Shown one piece after another: positions 9,657-17,527 of a stretch of DNA of 32,525 bases. The notes below the pieces were generated by a model. That model worked only from the letters and a program-made list of their open reading frames with translations. It was not told the origin of the DNA and ran no database searches. A program made the position numbers and the translations under genes. Positions within the stretch are counted from its first letter, which is position 1; each line of letters starts with the position of its first letter. Source of the stretch: UBA6987 sp045616945 (GTDB lineage: Bacteria > Bacillota > Clostridia > Lachnospirales > Lachnospiraceae); the NCBI GenBank assembly GCA_045616945.1, contig JAZLHR010000119.1:1-32525 (forward strand), read 5' to 3'.

Positions 9657-11933
9657 ATGCTTGGTAAAGCTGTCAAAAAAATATGGCCCGCAGAGCAGCG
9701 GAAAAGAGAGAACTTGCTTTTGTTTGTCCTTCTGACGGCAGCGGTCCTTCCTCTTTTTGCGCCTTTTTTGCGGGGGCTCGGCTTTCTGCTGTATGATGAT
9801 GTCGGCGGGGATACCATGACGCAGTATTTCCCGCTGTACAGGAAGCTGGCTGCGGACATCCGCAGCGGCAGTCTGACGCTTTATAATTTTTCTTTAGGCA
9901 GCGGTGCCGCCTGGATCAACGAGCAGTCGATCCTGATGGACCCTTTCGCCTGGATCACGCTCCTGTTCGGGATCCTCGGCGGGGATGCCGCCGTGAAATA
10001 CGGCCTCACGGTCATGACCGTGGTGAAGCTGTATGCGGCAGGCTTCTTATGTCTGCGGTACCTGCGGCGTTTCCCGGTCCGTTCCTGCGGCCGGGCCGCT
10101 GCAGCCTGGCTTTTCTCCTTCAGCGGCTATATGCTGCTGTGGGGGCAGCACTTCTTTTTGGGGACCGCGCCGGTATTCCTGCTTCTGGTGCTGACGGCGG
10201 CCGAGGAGGTGCTGCAGAAGGGCGGCGCGCGGGAACATCTGCGACTGGGCCTTGCCTGCGGTGCAACGATGCTTTTCAGCACCTATCTGGGATATATGAT
10301 CCTGCTGTTTTCGGCAGGCTATTTCCTGCTTCGTCTGGCTTTCGTGACGGCGGATGCGCCGAAAGGAAGCTATCTGAAGCGGCTGAGTGCTGCATTTTTG
10401 ACGGTCCTCCCCGGGGCGCTGATCGGGGCGGTGCTGTTTCTTCCTTCGGCGGAGGCAATCCTGGCGACCAGCCGGGTGAGCGGCGAGGCCGCGGCGTCTC
10501 CTTCCCTTTTCTACGGCGCAAGGACCTATCTGGCTCTGTTTTCGAGGATGAGCTCCAACAGCCTGATGGGCAACGCGGGCTGGCCGAGCGAGATCCAGCC
10601 GGACAATTACTACGAAATGCCTCAGCTTTATTACTCGTCCTATCTGTTCCTTCTTCTGGGGCAGTGGGTGAGCATGAAGCTGGTTCATGAAAATAACGGA
10701 AAAACACGCAGGCTGCGCCTTCTGTGCGCGGGCCTCGCTGCCGCCGCGGTGCTTCTGCCCTTCGGCGCGATGCTTTTCAACGCTTTTTCCGCGGAAACAT
10801 TCCGCTTCACCTTCCTGCTGATGCCTCTTTTTGCGCTGATGGCCGCGCAGGTATGGGACGGACTGTTTGCGGAAAAGAAGGGCAGCACGGCCATGCTGGC
10901 AGTCGGGACACTGCTCGGGCTGGCATCCGTGTTTCTGAGTGCTCACTACTTGCAGGAAAGGCTGCGGCCGCTGGCTTTGACGGCGGCACGCCTGCAGGTG
11001 ATCCCGCTGCTGTTCGTGTGCTTCCTGAAGCTGCTGCGGCTCGGGAAAAGCCGTACGGCGGAAAAGGGCAGCCGGTTTATGGAGCTGGCGGCGCCTGTCT
11101 GCCTGTCGCTGGCCCTGCTGTACGGCGTCCTGATGGAGGGTGAGGTCTGTATCCGCTGGCGCAATTATATCGGCGCGGAGCGTATGGCACAGATCGAAGC
11201 CGCGGAGCGGGAAACCTCCGCCGTGATCCGCAGTCTCCGGCAGGAAGATACGACGGCCTTCCGCACGGAAAAGCTGTATATGGATTTTTACTACGCGGAT
11301 TCGATGCTGGAAGACTATATGCCTTCCGGCGGCTACAATTCCGTCATCACGGGCGGGATGCGTACATTGTACGAAAAATATTGGCCGGCGGCGCGCATCA
11401 GCGAAAAGCTTCAGCTGTTCCAGGAGTCCCCGGAACGGGATATTTCCTCTCTGCTGGGTGTAAAATATGTGCTGGCCCGCGAGCCGTACGAGGCGGATTG
11501 GCTCCGTCTGCTGCGGCAGGAGGGCGGGATCTATATCTATGAAAATACATCCGATCCGGCCATGGCGGCTGTTTACGCCGGGGAGCCGGATATCGCCGCG
11601 GCGCGGGAGAGCTTCCCGCAGCTGACGCTTCGCGGCACGGAGCTTTCCGGGACGGTCCGGACGGAGGGCGGGGCCCTGGTGCTGGCGCTTCCCTACGAAC
11701 CTGCCTGGAAGCTGTATGTGAACGGCAGCCGGGTGGAAACGGAGCCGGTGCTGTACGGCCTGGTCGGTGCGCAGTCACGGCTTTCTGCCGGAACCTATGA
11801 GATCGTTCTCCGCTACGAAAATCCGCTCTATGCGGTGGGGGCGGGCATCAGCCTGGCATCCCTGGCGGTATTGATACTTTGGACACGCAGTATGAAGAAG
11901 AGGAAAAGCGGCGCGGACGCAAAGGAAGTGTGA
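9657..11933 (+). CDS. YfhO-family multi-pass membrane protein (GT-C-like)
   Basis: A 758-residue protein with about 14 membrane segments. An extracytoplasmic domain follows (about 500-725), ending in the YfhO-type beta fold (YEPAWKLYVNGSRV), and a last membrane helix lies near 728-746. The first outside loop has GGDTMTQYFP (50-59), the acidic motif typical of YfhO and other GT-C glycosyltransferases. In Bacillus and Listeria, YfhO partners a CsbB/GtrB-type enzyme and moves a sugar from a polyprenyl carrier onto a wall polymer. Here it heads an operon that also holds such an enzyme (13791-14744). The ATG at 9657 has GGAG 11 bases upstream. The final-transferase role is inferred from family and context. 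Confidence 0.85.
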   Translation: MLGKAVKKIWPAEQRKRENLLLFVLLTAAVLPLFAPFLRGLGFLLYDDVGGDTMTQYFPLYRKLAADIRSGSLTLYNFSLGSGAAWINEQSILMDPFAWITLLFGILGGDAAVKYGLTVMTVVKLYAAGFLCLRYLRRFPVRSCGRAAAAWLFSFSGYMLLWGQHFFLGTAPVFLLLVLTAAEEVLQKGGAREHLRLGLACGATMLFSTYLGYMILLFSAGYFLLRLAFVTADAPKGSYLKRLSAAFLTVLPGALIGAVLFLPSAEAILATSRVSGEAAASPSLFYGARTYLALFSRMSSNSLMGNAGWPSEIQPDNYYEMPQLYYSSYLFLLLGQWVSMKLVHENNGKTRRLRLLCAGLAAAAVLLPFGAMLFNAFSAETFRFTFLLMPLFALMAAQVWDGLFAEKKGSTAMLAVGTLLGLASVFLSAHYLQERLRPLALTAARLQVIPLLFVCFLKLLRLGKSRTAEKGSRFMELAAPVCLSLALLYGVLMEGEVCIRWRNYIGAERMAQIEAAERETSAVIRSLRQEDTTAFRTEKLYMDFYYADSMLEDYMPSGGYNSVITGGMRTLYEKYWPAARISEKLQLFQESPERDISSLLGVKYVLAREPYEADWLRLLRQEGGIYIYENTSDPAMAAVYAGEPDIAAARESFPQLTLRGTELSGTVRTEGGALVLALPYEPAWKLYVNGSRVETEPVLYGLVGAQSRLSAGTYEIVLRYENPLYAVGAGISLASLAVLILWTRSMKKRKSGADAKEV

Positions 11934-11934
11934 A

Positions 11935-13068
11935 ATGATCAGTTTTAACGTACCGCCCTTTATGGGCAAGGAAATCGAGTATATGAAGGAAGCCATTGCC
12001 CGGGAGAAGATCTGCGGTGACGGCGCCTTCACGGTAAAGTGCAATCAATGGCTGGAACGGCAGACCGGCTCCGCCAAGGCTTTGCTGACGACCTCCTGCA
12101 CCACGGCCACGGAAATGGCGGCGCTGCTGACGCCGCTGCAGCCCGGCGACGAGGTGATCATGCCTTCCTTTACCTTCGTGTCCACCGCCAATGCTTTCGT
12201 GCTGCGCGGTGCGAAGGTGGTTTTCGTGGATATCCGTCCGGATACCATGAATATTGACGAAACGAAGATCGAGGAAGCCATTACGCCCCGCACAAAGGTC
12301 ATTTCCCCCATGCATTATGCGGGGGTGGGCTGCGAGATGGATACGATCATGGCGCTTGCCGAAAAGTATCATCTGACCGTGATCGAGGATGCCGCGCAGG
12401 CTGCTTCGGCCTATTATAAGGGAAAGCCGCTCGGGGCTATCGGCGACTACGGTACCATCAGCTTCCATGAGACCAAAAACTATACGATGGGCGAAGGCGG
12501 GGCGCTGCTGATCCGCGACGCGGCAAATATCGAGCGTGCGGAGATCATCCGCGAAAAGGGGACCAACCGCAGCAAATTTTTCCGCGGTCAGGTAGATAAA
12601 TATTCCTGGGTGGACATCGGTTCTTCCTACCTGCCCAGCGAGCTCAATGCGGCTTACCTCTGGGCGCAGCTGGAAGAGGCAGATGCCATCAACCGGGACC
12701 GTCTGGCCAGCTATGACCGCTATCGGGCAAATCTGCAGGATCTGGCAGCGGAGGGGCGCATCGAACTGCCTTATGTTCCGACGGAATGCACCCACAATGC
12801 GCATATGTTTTATATCAAGGCAAAGGACTGCGAGGAACGGGGCAGCCTGATCGCCTGGCTGAAAGAACGGGATATCCTGGCGGTATTCCACTATGTGCCG
12901 CTGCATTCCTCTGAGGGCGGCCGGCGCTTCGGTCGTTTTGTGGGCGAAGATCGCTATACGACCCGCGAAAGCGACCGTCTGCTTCGTCTGCCGATGTACT
13001 ACGGTCTGGAGCCGGACAAGGTGGATTATATCTGCGAGCAGGTAAAGGCATTTTACCGGGAGCATTAA
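11935..13068 (+). CDS. wecE: dTDP-4-amino-4,6-dideoxygalactose transaminase
   Basis: A 377-residue PLP-dependent sugar aminotransferase of the DegT/DnrJ/EryC1/StrS group. It closely follows what I know of E. coli WecE/RffA over its whole length: MISFNVPPFMGKE start, GDEVIMPSFTFVSTANAF, NRSKFFRGQVDKYSW and EDRYTTRES. The PLP lysine is Lys181 in SFHETKNYT, and EDAAQA (151-156) binds the cofactor. WecE converts dTDP-4-keto-6-deoxyglucose to dTDP-4-amino-4,6-dideoxy-D-galactose (dTDP-Fuc4N). RmlA and RmlB, which make the precursor, are not in this window. It starts one base after the YfhO stop (TGA-A-ATG), so coupling is tight. The exact sugar is inferred from similarity. Confidence 0.9.
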   Translation: MISFNVPPFMGKEIEYMKEAIAREKICGDGAFTVKCNQWLERQTGSAKALLTTSCTTATEMAALLTPLQPGDEVIMPSFTFVSTANAFVLRGAKVVFVDIRPDTMNIDETKIEEAITPRTKVISPMHYAGVGCEMDTIMALAEKYHLTVIEDAAQAASAYYKGKPLGAIGDYGTISFHETKNYTMGEGGALLIRDAANIERAEIIREKGTNRSKFFRGQVDKYSWVDIGSSYLPSELNAAYLWAQLEEADAINRDRLASYDRYRANLQDLAAEGRIELPYVPTECTHNAHMFYIKAKDCEERGSLIAWLKERDILAVFHYVPLHSSEGGRRFGRFVGEDRYTTRESDRLLRLPMYYGLEPDKVDYICEQVKAFYREH

Positions 13069-13434
13069 ATGGACGGCGGAGAAACCAAAAAAAAGACCCT
13101 GCGGGATTATCTCTTCCTGCACGGCGTGCTGCTGTTTTATTCCCTGATCACGGCGCTGACAAAATATTCCGCCGGCTATGAGACCGCTTCGGTCGGTTTC
13201 TGGCTGCTGTTCGGGGCAAAGCTGGCATGCCTGGGGATATATGCGCTGCTGTGGCGGGAAGTCCTGAAGCGTTTTACCCTGACAGGCGCTTTTCTGCATA
13301 AGACGGTCACGGTCATCTGGGGCCTGGTGATGGGCGTTTTGATGTTCAGCGAAGAGCTCACCTGGCAGAAGGCTGCCGGATCGCTGCTGATCATGGGCGG
13401 CCTGTTTCTGGCGGCAGAGGAGGAAAAAGCATGA
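13069..13434 (+). CDS. Small EmrE/ArnE-like membrane protein, subunit 1
   Basis: A 121-residue, four-helix membrane protein of the drug/metabolite transporter superfamily (half-size EamA or SMR type), with a charged N-terminus and C-terminal AAEEEKA. It starts directly after the aminotransferase stop and overlaps the next small membrane gene by ATGA. Paired half-size proteins beside an ArnC-like glycosyltransferase are the arrangement of ArnE/ArnF, the flippase for polyprenyl-phosphate-linked sugars. I therefore propose a heterodimeric flippase subunit. This rests on context; the sequence alone would allow a small-molecule exporter. Confidence 0.75.
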   Translation: MDGGETKKKTLRDYLFLHGVLLFYSLITALTKYSAGYETASVGFWLLFGAKLACLGIYALLWREVLKRFTLTGAFLHKTVTVIWGLVMGVLMFSEELTWQKAAGSLLIMGGLFLAAEEEKA

Positions 13435-13772
13435 GCGAAACAGCCTCCGTATGTCTGCTTTTGGGGTCGGTGTTTATTTCCGCCTGTTCCCAGATCCTGC
13501 TGAAAAAATCCACGGAGAGGCAGTATGCCTCCTTCTGGAAGGAATATACCAGCCTTCCCGTGATGACCGCCTACGCGCTGTTTGTCCTGTCGGCGCTGCT
13601 GACGACCATCGCTTACCGGGGACTGGAGGTCTCTTTCGGCAATGTACTTGAAAATCTGGGCATCTTTTTCGTAATGATCCTAGGGCGTATTTTCCTGCGG
13701 GAAAAGATCGGCCCGCGCCGACTGGCAGCCCTGGCGCTGGTAACGGCCGGCATATTGCTGTTTCACAGCTAG
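13431..13772 (+). CDS. Small EmrE/ArnF-like membrane protein, subunit 2
   Basis: A 113-residue, four-helix protein. It contains SACSQILLKKS early on, then GLEVSFGNVLENLGIFFVM and the typical DMT ending GRIFLREKIGPRRLAALALV. It is the likely partner of the protein at 13069-13434, with which it overlaps by four bases; AGAGGAGG seven bases upstream supports the start. Expected role: second half of a flippase carrying the lipid-linked amino sugar across the membrane. Confidence 0.78.
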   Translation: MSETASVCLLLGSVFISACSQILLKKSTERQYASFWKEYTSLPVMTAYALFVLSALLTTIAYRGLEVSFGNVLENLGIFFVMILGRIFLREKIGPRRLAALALVTAGILLFHS

Positions 13773-13790
13773 AGAGGAAAGGAGGAGGCC

Positions 13791-14744
13791 GTGAAGACTT
13801 CCGTCATTATTCCCTGTTACAATTCCATGCCGATCCTGGAGCAGCTGCTCGATGAAACCGAGCGGGTGCTGACCGGGATGGGTCTGTGCGACTATGAATT
13901 TGTGCTGGTAAATGACTGCTCTCCGAATGAGGAAACGCTCCCCTTCCTGAAATCGCTGCTGGGGAAGCATCCCACCATGACGCTGGTGGATCTGGCCAAA
14001 AATACCGGGCAGGCGAACGCGCAGATGGCTGCGCTCCGCTATACGACGGGCGATATCGTGATCAATATGGATGACGATATGCAGACGCACCCGAAAAATA
14101 TCCCCATCCTCTATGCAAAGCTCATGGAGGGCTACGACCTGGTGGAGGGGCAGTACCCCAGCAAGAAACATTCCGTGTTCCGGAATTTTCTCACCAAGGC
14201 GGACAATGTATTTGAATGTTACGCCATCGACAAGCCGAAGGGGCTGCACTTTACCAGCTTCTGGATCTGTCGGCGGTATATCATAGATGAGATGCTGAAG
14301 TATAACCATCCCTACTCTTATATGGAAGGGCTGTTCCTGCGTACGGCAGGGCGGATCGCCAATGTGGAGGTGGAGCATTTCGAACGGACGGAAGGTAAAT
14401 CCGGCTATACTTTCAAAAAGCTGGTAAAGCTTTGGTCCAATTTTACCAATTTTACCGTAAAACCCCTGCGTCTTGCGGGACTGCTCGGCGCACTGCTGTC
14501 GGTCGGCGGCTTTATTGCGATCCTGTGTATCGTCATCAAGCGCATCTGCGATCCCGATATGCCGCTGGGCTATGCCTCTATCCTGTGTACGAATCTGCTC
14601 TTCTTCGGGATTATCCTGCTCGGCATGGGAATCATCGGAGAATATGTGGGCCGTATCTTTATGTGCGTGAACCATGCGCCGCAATATGTGGTCAGAGAGG
14701 TATACCGGGGCAGTGAGGTGCCGGAGGAAGCGCATGACGAGTGA
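13791..14744 (+). CDS. ArnC/GtrB-like polyprenyl-phosphate glycosyltransferase
   Basis: A 317-residue family 2 glycosyltransferase. The GT-A domain starts KTSVIIPCYNS, with nucleotide-binding VLVNDCSPNEE and an acidic triad in NMDDDMQTH (DDD at 94-96). Two C-terminal membrane helices lie at about 227-250 and 263-287. This is the layout of ArnC, GtrB, CsbB and DPM1-type enzymes that load one sugar onto undecaprenyl phosphate at the cytoplasmic face. The start is GTG 13791 behind GGAGGAGG. Context (amino-sugar transaminase, small flippase pair, YfhO protein) suggests the substrate is the dTDP-linked amino sugar. It overlaps the next gene by 11 bases. Confidence 0.9.
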   Translation: MKTSVIIPCYNSMPILEQLLDETERVLTGMGLCDYEFVLVNDCSPNEETLPFLKSLLGKHPTMTLVDLAKNTGQANAQMAALRYTTGDIVINMDDDMQTHPKNIPILYAKLMEGYDLVEGQYPSKKHSVFRNFLTKADNVFECYAIDKPKGLHFTSFWICRRYIIDEMLKYNHPYSYMEGLFLRTAGRIANVEVEHFERTEGKSGYTFKKLVKLWSNFTNFTVKPLRLAGLLGALLSVGGFIAILCIVIKRICDPDMPLGYASILCTNLLFFGIILLGMGIIGEYVGRIFMCVNHAPQYVVREVYRGSEVPEEAHDE

Positions 14745-15993
14745 GAGACGGCTGGTCATTTTAGGCTCTTCGGAGGAATTCACGGACCTTGTGCAGCTGG
14801 CTGTGTCCCGGGGCATCTATACCGTGGCGGCGGACGGCTACAAGGACAATCCCGCGAAGAAATATGCTTCCCGGGCCTATGACTGCGATATTTTCGATGT
14901 AGATGCCGTGGCGGAGATCTGCCGCCGGGAAAGAGCGGATCATATCCTGACGGCCTATTCGGATGTGCTTTTCGAACAGTCCGTTCTGATCGCGGACCGG
15001 GCGGGCCTGCCTTACTATCTGAAGCCGGAGCAGCTGCCGCAGTACCGCGAAAAGGATGCGCAGAAGGCTCTTTTGGAAAAAATCGGCATTCCCGTCACGT
15101 GCTACCGCCGCCTGCGGCCGGACTTCGGACCGGCGGATCTGGCAGGGCTGCGCTTTCCTCTGGTGCTGAAGCCTATCGACGGCTACGGCAGCAAGGGGAT
15201 CCGGGTCGTGCATAACGAGGCGGAGCTGCGCGGCGCCTTTGCGGAGGTCGCGGCTTCCCGTCACAGCAGGGATATATTGGCCGAGGAATACTGCACCTGG
15301 CCGGAATATAACAGTATGGCCTGGCTGGCGGACGGGAAAGTCTATATTTTATCCGTCAATGACCGGGAACGGGTAGATCAGGGGCCGGAGCGGGTCCCGC
15401 TGCTTTCCCGGATCGTGTATCCCAGCAGGGACCTGCAGGCTCTGTATGAGCCGGTGCGGGAGATCTACAGCCGCTTTGCGGCGGCAACAGGCCAGAAAGA
15501 CGGGCCGCTGGCGATGCAGTTCTTCTGGAAGCCGGGCGAAAAGCCTGTGGTATGCGAAATGGCTGGCCGCTGCCTGGCATATGAGCACGAGCTGTTCGGT
15601 ATGCTGGCGGGGCTGTCTCTGCCCGGGCTTTTCCTGGATGCCCTGTACGATCGGGAAAACCTGCACAGGACGCTGGAGGCCTACGATCCCTTCTTCCGGA
15701 CCTGCGGCGCCGGGATCTACTGGGTCGCGGACGAGGGAGAGATCAGGGATCTGTCTTCGCTCCGGGAGATCGCCGGCTGGGAAGGCGTGAAGGACACGCT
15801 CCTGTATATGCGGGAAGGCGACAGCTTTACCGCGGACAGCTATTATGCTTATGTAGTGCGCTATTTTATTCAGGCAGAAAGCAGGCGGCAGCTGGACGAT
15901 TTGACCCGGCGGATGTATGCCGCGGCCCGGGCGGACGATGCCGCGGGCAGAAATCTGCTCAAAACATTTTCTTTGCCGGAGGATCGTTCATGA
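14734..15993 (+). CDS. ATP-grasp ligase, substrate unknown
   Basis: A 419-residue ATP-grasp enzyme of the PurK/PurT/carbamoyl-phosphate-synthase-like group. It has an N-terminal Rossmann-like region (RLVILGSSEE), an ATP-binding FPLVLKPIDGYGSKGI (141-156), then the lid and a metal-binding FFWKPGEKPVVCEMAGR. I chose ATG 14734, with GGAGG six bases upstream; it overlaps the glycosyltransferase stop by 11 bases. Such enzymes join a carboxylate to an amine or other nucleophile through an acyl phosphate. Given its place in an amino-sugar operon, it may acylate the sugar amine or make the acyl donor. That is inference; I do not recognise the exact subfamily. Confidence 0.8.
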   Translation: MTSERRLVILGSSEEFTDLVQLAVSRGIYTVAADGYKDNPAKKYASRAYDCDIFDVDAVAEICRRERADHILTAYSDVLFEQSVLIADRAGLPYYLKPEQLPQYREKDAQKALLEKIGIPVTCYRRLRPDFGPADLAGLRFPLVLKPIDGYGSKGIRVVHNEAELRGAFAEVAASRHSRDILAEEYCTWPEYNSMAWLADGKVYILSVNDRERVDQGPERVPLLSRIVYPSRDLQALYEPVREIYSRFAAATGQKDGPLAMQFFWKPGEKPVVCEMAGRCLAYEHELFGMLAGLSLPGLFLDALYDRENLHRTLEAYDPFFRTCGAGIYWVADEGEIRDLSSLREIAGWEGVKDTLLYMREGDSFTADSYYAYVVRYFIQAESRRQLDDLTRRMYAAARADDAAGRNLLKTFSLPEDRS

Positions 15994-16604
15994 ATGCGGA
16001 ACAGCTGAGTCTGGAAGGCTTCGGTGCGGCGCTTGCTTCCTCACAGCCTGCGCCCGGCGGCGGCGGAGCGGCAGCGCTGGTGGGCTCCGTGGCGGCGGCA
16101 CTGGTGTCCATGGTAGGCAATCTGACCGTCGGCAAGCCGAAATATGCGGCCTTTGAGGCGGATCTGGAAAAAATAACAGCGGCGGCGGAGCGGCTGCGCA
16201 AACAGCTGCTTGCGGGGATCGACCGGGACGCGGAGGCGTTTTTGCCTCTGTCAAGGGCCTATGGGCTGCCCCGGGATACGGAAAACCGGGAAAAGATCCT
16301 GGAAGAAGCGCTCATAAATGCCGCACAGGCGCCTCTTGCGGTCATGGAGCTTTGCCGGGATACGGCGGTCCTGCTCCGGGAGATCGCCGGCAAGGGAAGC
16401 AAGCTGGTCCTTTCGGATGTGATCTGCGGGGCATGGTTCGCGGAGGCAGCCCTGCAGGCTTCCCTTATCAACGTGAAGATCAATACGGGCAGTATGCACC
16501 GGGCGGAAAACCGCACCGAGCTGGAGGCCCGTGCCGAGGCTTTGCTGCAGGAGGGGCTGGCGCTGTGTGCCGGGGCCCGTGCCGAGGCGGCGCAGAGACT
16601 GTGA
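15990..16604 (+). CDS. fchA: Methenyl-THF cyclohydrolase / formimino-THF cyclodeaminase family
   Basis: A 204-residue helical protein of the cyclodeaminase/cyclohydrolase family (PF04961 type). The family glycine-rich motif is QPAPGGGGAAALVGSVAAAL near residue 19-38. In acetogenic and purinolytic Clostridia, FchA hydrolyses 5,10-methenyl-THF to 10-formyl-THF; relatives deaminate formimino-THF. The adjacent folD supplies methenyl-THF and lacks its own cyclohydrolase lysine, which favours the cyclohydrolase role. The start ATG overlaps the ATP-grasp stop (ATGA) and has GGAGG seven bases upstream, so it belongs to the same operon. Confidence 0.85.
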   Translation: MNAEQLSLEGFGAALASSQPAPGGGGAAALVGSVAAALVSMVGNLTVGKPKYAAFEADLEKITAAAERLRKQLLAGIDRDAEAFLPLSRAYGLPRDTENREKILEEALINAAQAPLAVMELCRDTAVLLREIAGKGSKLVLSDVICGAWFAEAALQASLINVKINTGSMHRAENRTELEARAEALLQEGLALCAGARAEAAQRL

Positions 16605-16622
16605 CAGAAAGGAAATGGGATC

Positions 16623-17477
16623 GTGTTTGTAAGTCTGGAAGGCGCCCCTGTGGCGGCGGCGATCAAAGTGAGAACGGAAAATATTCTGGCCGGACTGAAG
16701 GAAAAAGGTATCCGTCCGACCCTCGGTGTGGTTCGTGTGGGCAATAAGCCCGGCGACCTCAGTTATGAAAAAGGCCTGCGGAAGCGCTGCGCGGAGCTGC
16801 AGATGGAGCTGACCGTGCGGGAACTGCCCGCGGACGCCTGCGAAGAGGCTGTCCTGGAAGCCGTCCGGGCATTCAATGCGGACGCAGAGGTACACGGGAT
16901 CCTGGTGTTCCGGCCTCTCCCGGCAGGCACGGATGAGAGAAAGATCTGTGACGCGGTTTCTCCGGCGAAGGATGTGGACGGCGCGTCTTCCCGTTCTCTG
17001 GCCGGTTTGCTGACGGGCGTGCAGGAGGGGTTCACCCCCAGCTGTCCGCAGGCAGCTATGGAAATATTGGATCATTACGGAATCGCTCCTGCCGGCAGGC
17101 GGGCCGTTGTGCTTGGCCGCTCTTTGGTAGTCGGGCGTCCTCTGGCGCTGCTTCTGACCTCGCGGGATGCGACCGTGACGGTCTGCCACAGCCGCTCGGC
17201 AGACACAAAAGAGCAGGCGAAGGCGGCGGATATCCTGATCGCGGCGACCGGACGTCCCGGAATGGTGGACGCGGATTATCTGCATGACGGGCAGACGGTA
17301 CTGGATATCGGCCTCAGCTGGGACGAAAAGAAACAGAAGCTGAGCGGTGATGTAGACAGTGAGGCGGCAAAGCAGGCCGGCTGTGCGCTCAGTCCCGTTC
17401 CGGGCGGCGTAGGCAGTGTATGCAATGCGGTGCTGATGCTCCATGTGGCGGAAGCGGCAGCGCGCAGTCTGCGGTAA
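16623..17477 (+). CDS. folD: FolD-type methylene-THF dehydrogenase, cyclohydrolase residues replaced
   Basis: A 284-residue folate enzyme converting 5,10-methylene-THF to 5,10-methenyl-THF. The N-terminal folate domain and the C-terminal dinucleotide domain (VLGRSLVVGRPLA, ALSPVPGGVG) are clear. Against E. coli FolD as I know it, the cyclohydrolase lysine (Lys54 in YVASK) aligns with Leu52 in YEKGL. Gln98 in VQLPLP aligns with Phe96 in VFRPLP. The DVDG aspartate is kept. The protein is therefore probably a dehydrogenase only, with FchA upstream doing the hydrolysis. The GTG start at 16623 follows AGAAAGGAAA; the nearby ATG at 16615 is out of frame. Last gene of the long operon before a weak hairpin. 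Confidence 0.92.
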   Translation: MFVSLEGAPVAAAIKVRTENILAGLKEKGIRPTLGVVRVGNKPGDLSYEKGLRKRCAELQMELTVRELPADACEEAVLEAVRAFNADAEVHGILVFRPLPAGTDERKICDAVSPAKDVDGASSRSLAGLLTGVQEGFTPSCPQAAMEILDHYGIAPAGRRAVVLGRSLVVGRPLALLLTSRDATVTVCHSRSADTKEQAKAADILIAATGRPGMVDADYLHDGQTVLDIGLSWDEKKQKLSGDVDSEAAKQAGCALSPVPGGVGSVCNAVLMLHVAEAAARSLR

Positions 17478-17490
17478 AAAAGTTCAAAGC

Positions 17491-17509
17491 CGGAAGGAAT
17501 GCCCTTCCG
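17491..17509 (+). terminator. Weak terminator-like hairpin after folD
   Basis: CGGAAGG (17491-17497) pairs with CCTTCCG (17503-17509) around AATGC. It is followed by TTATCAT, which is not a proper T-run. It may reduce readthrough from the long operon into the exonuclease gene but is unlikely to stop it fully. Confidence 0.35.
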
Positions 17510-17527
17510 TTATCATAAAGGAGAAAT

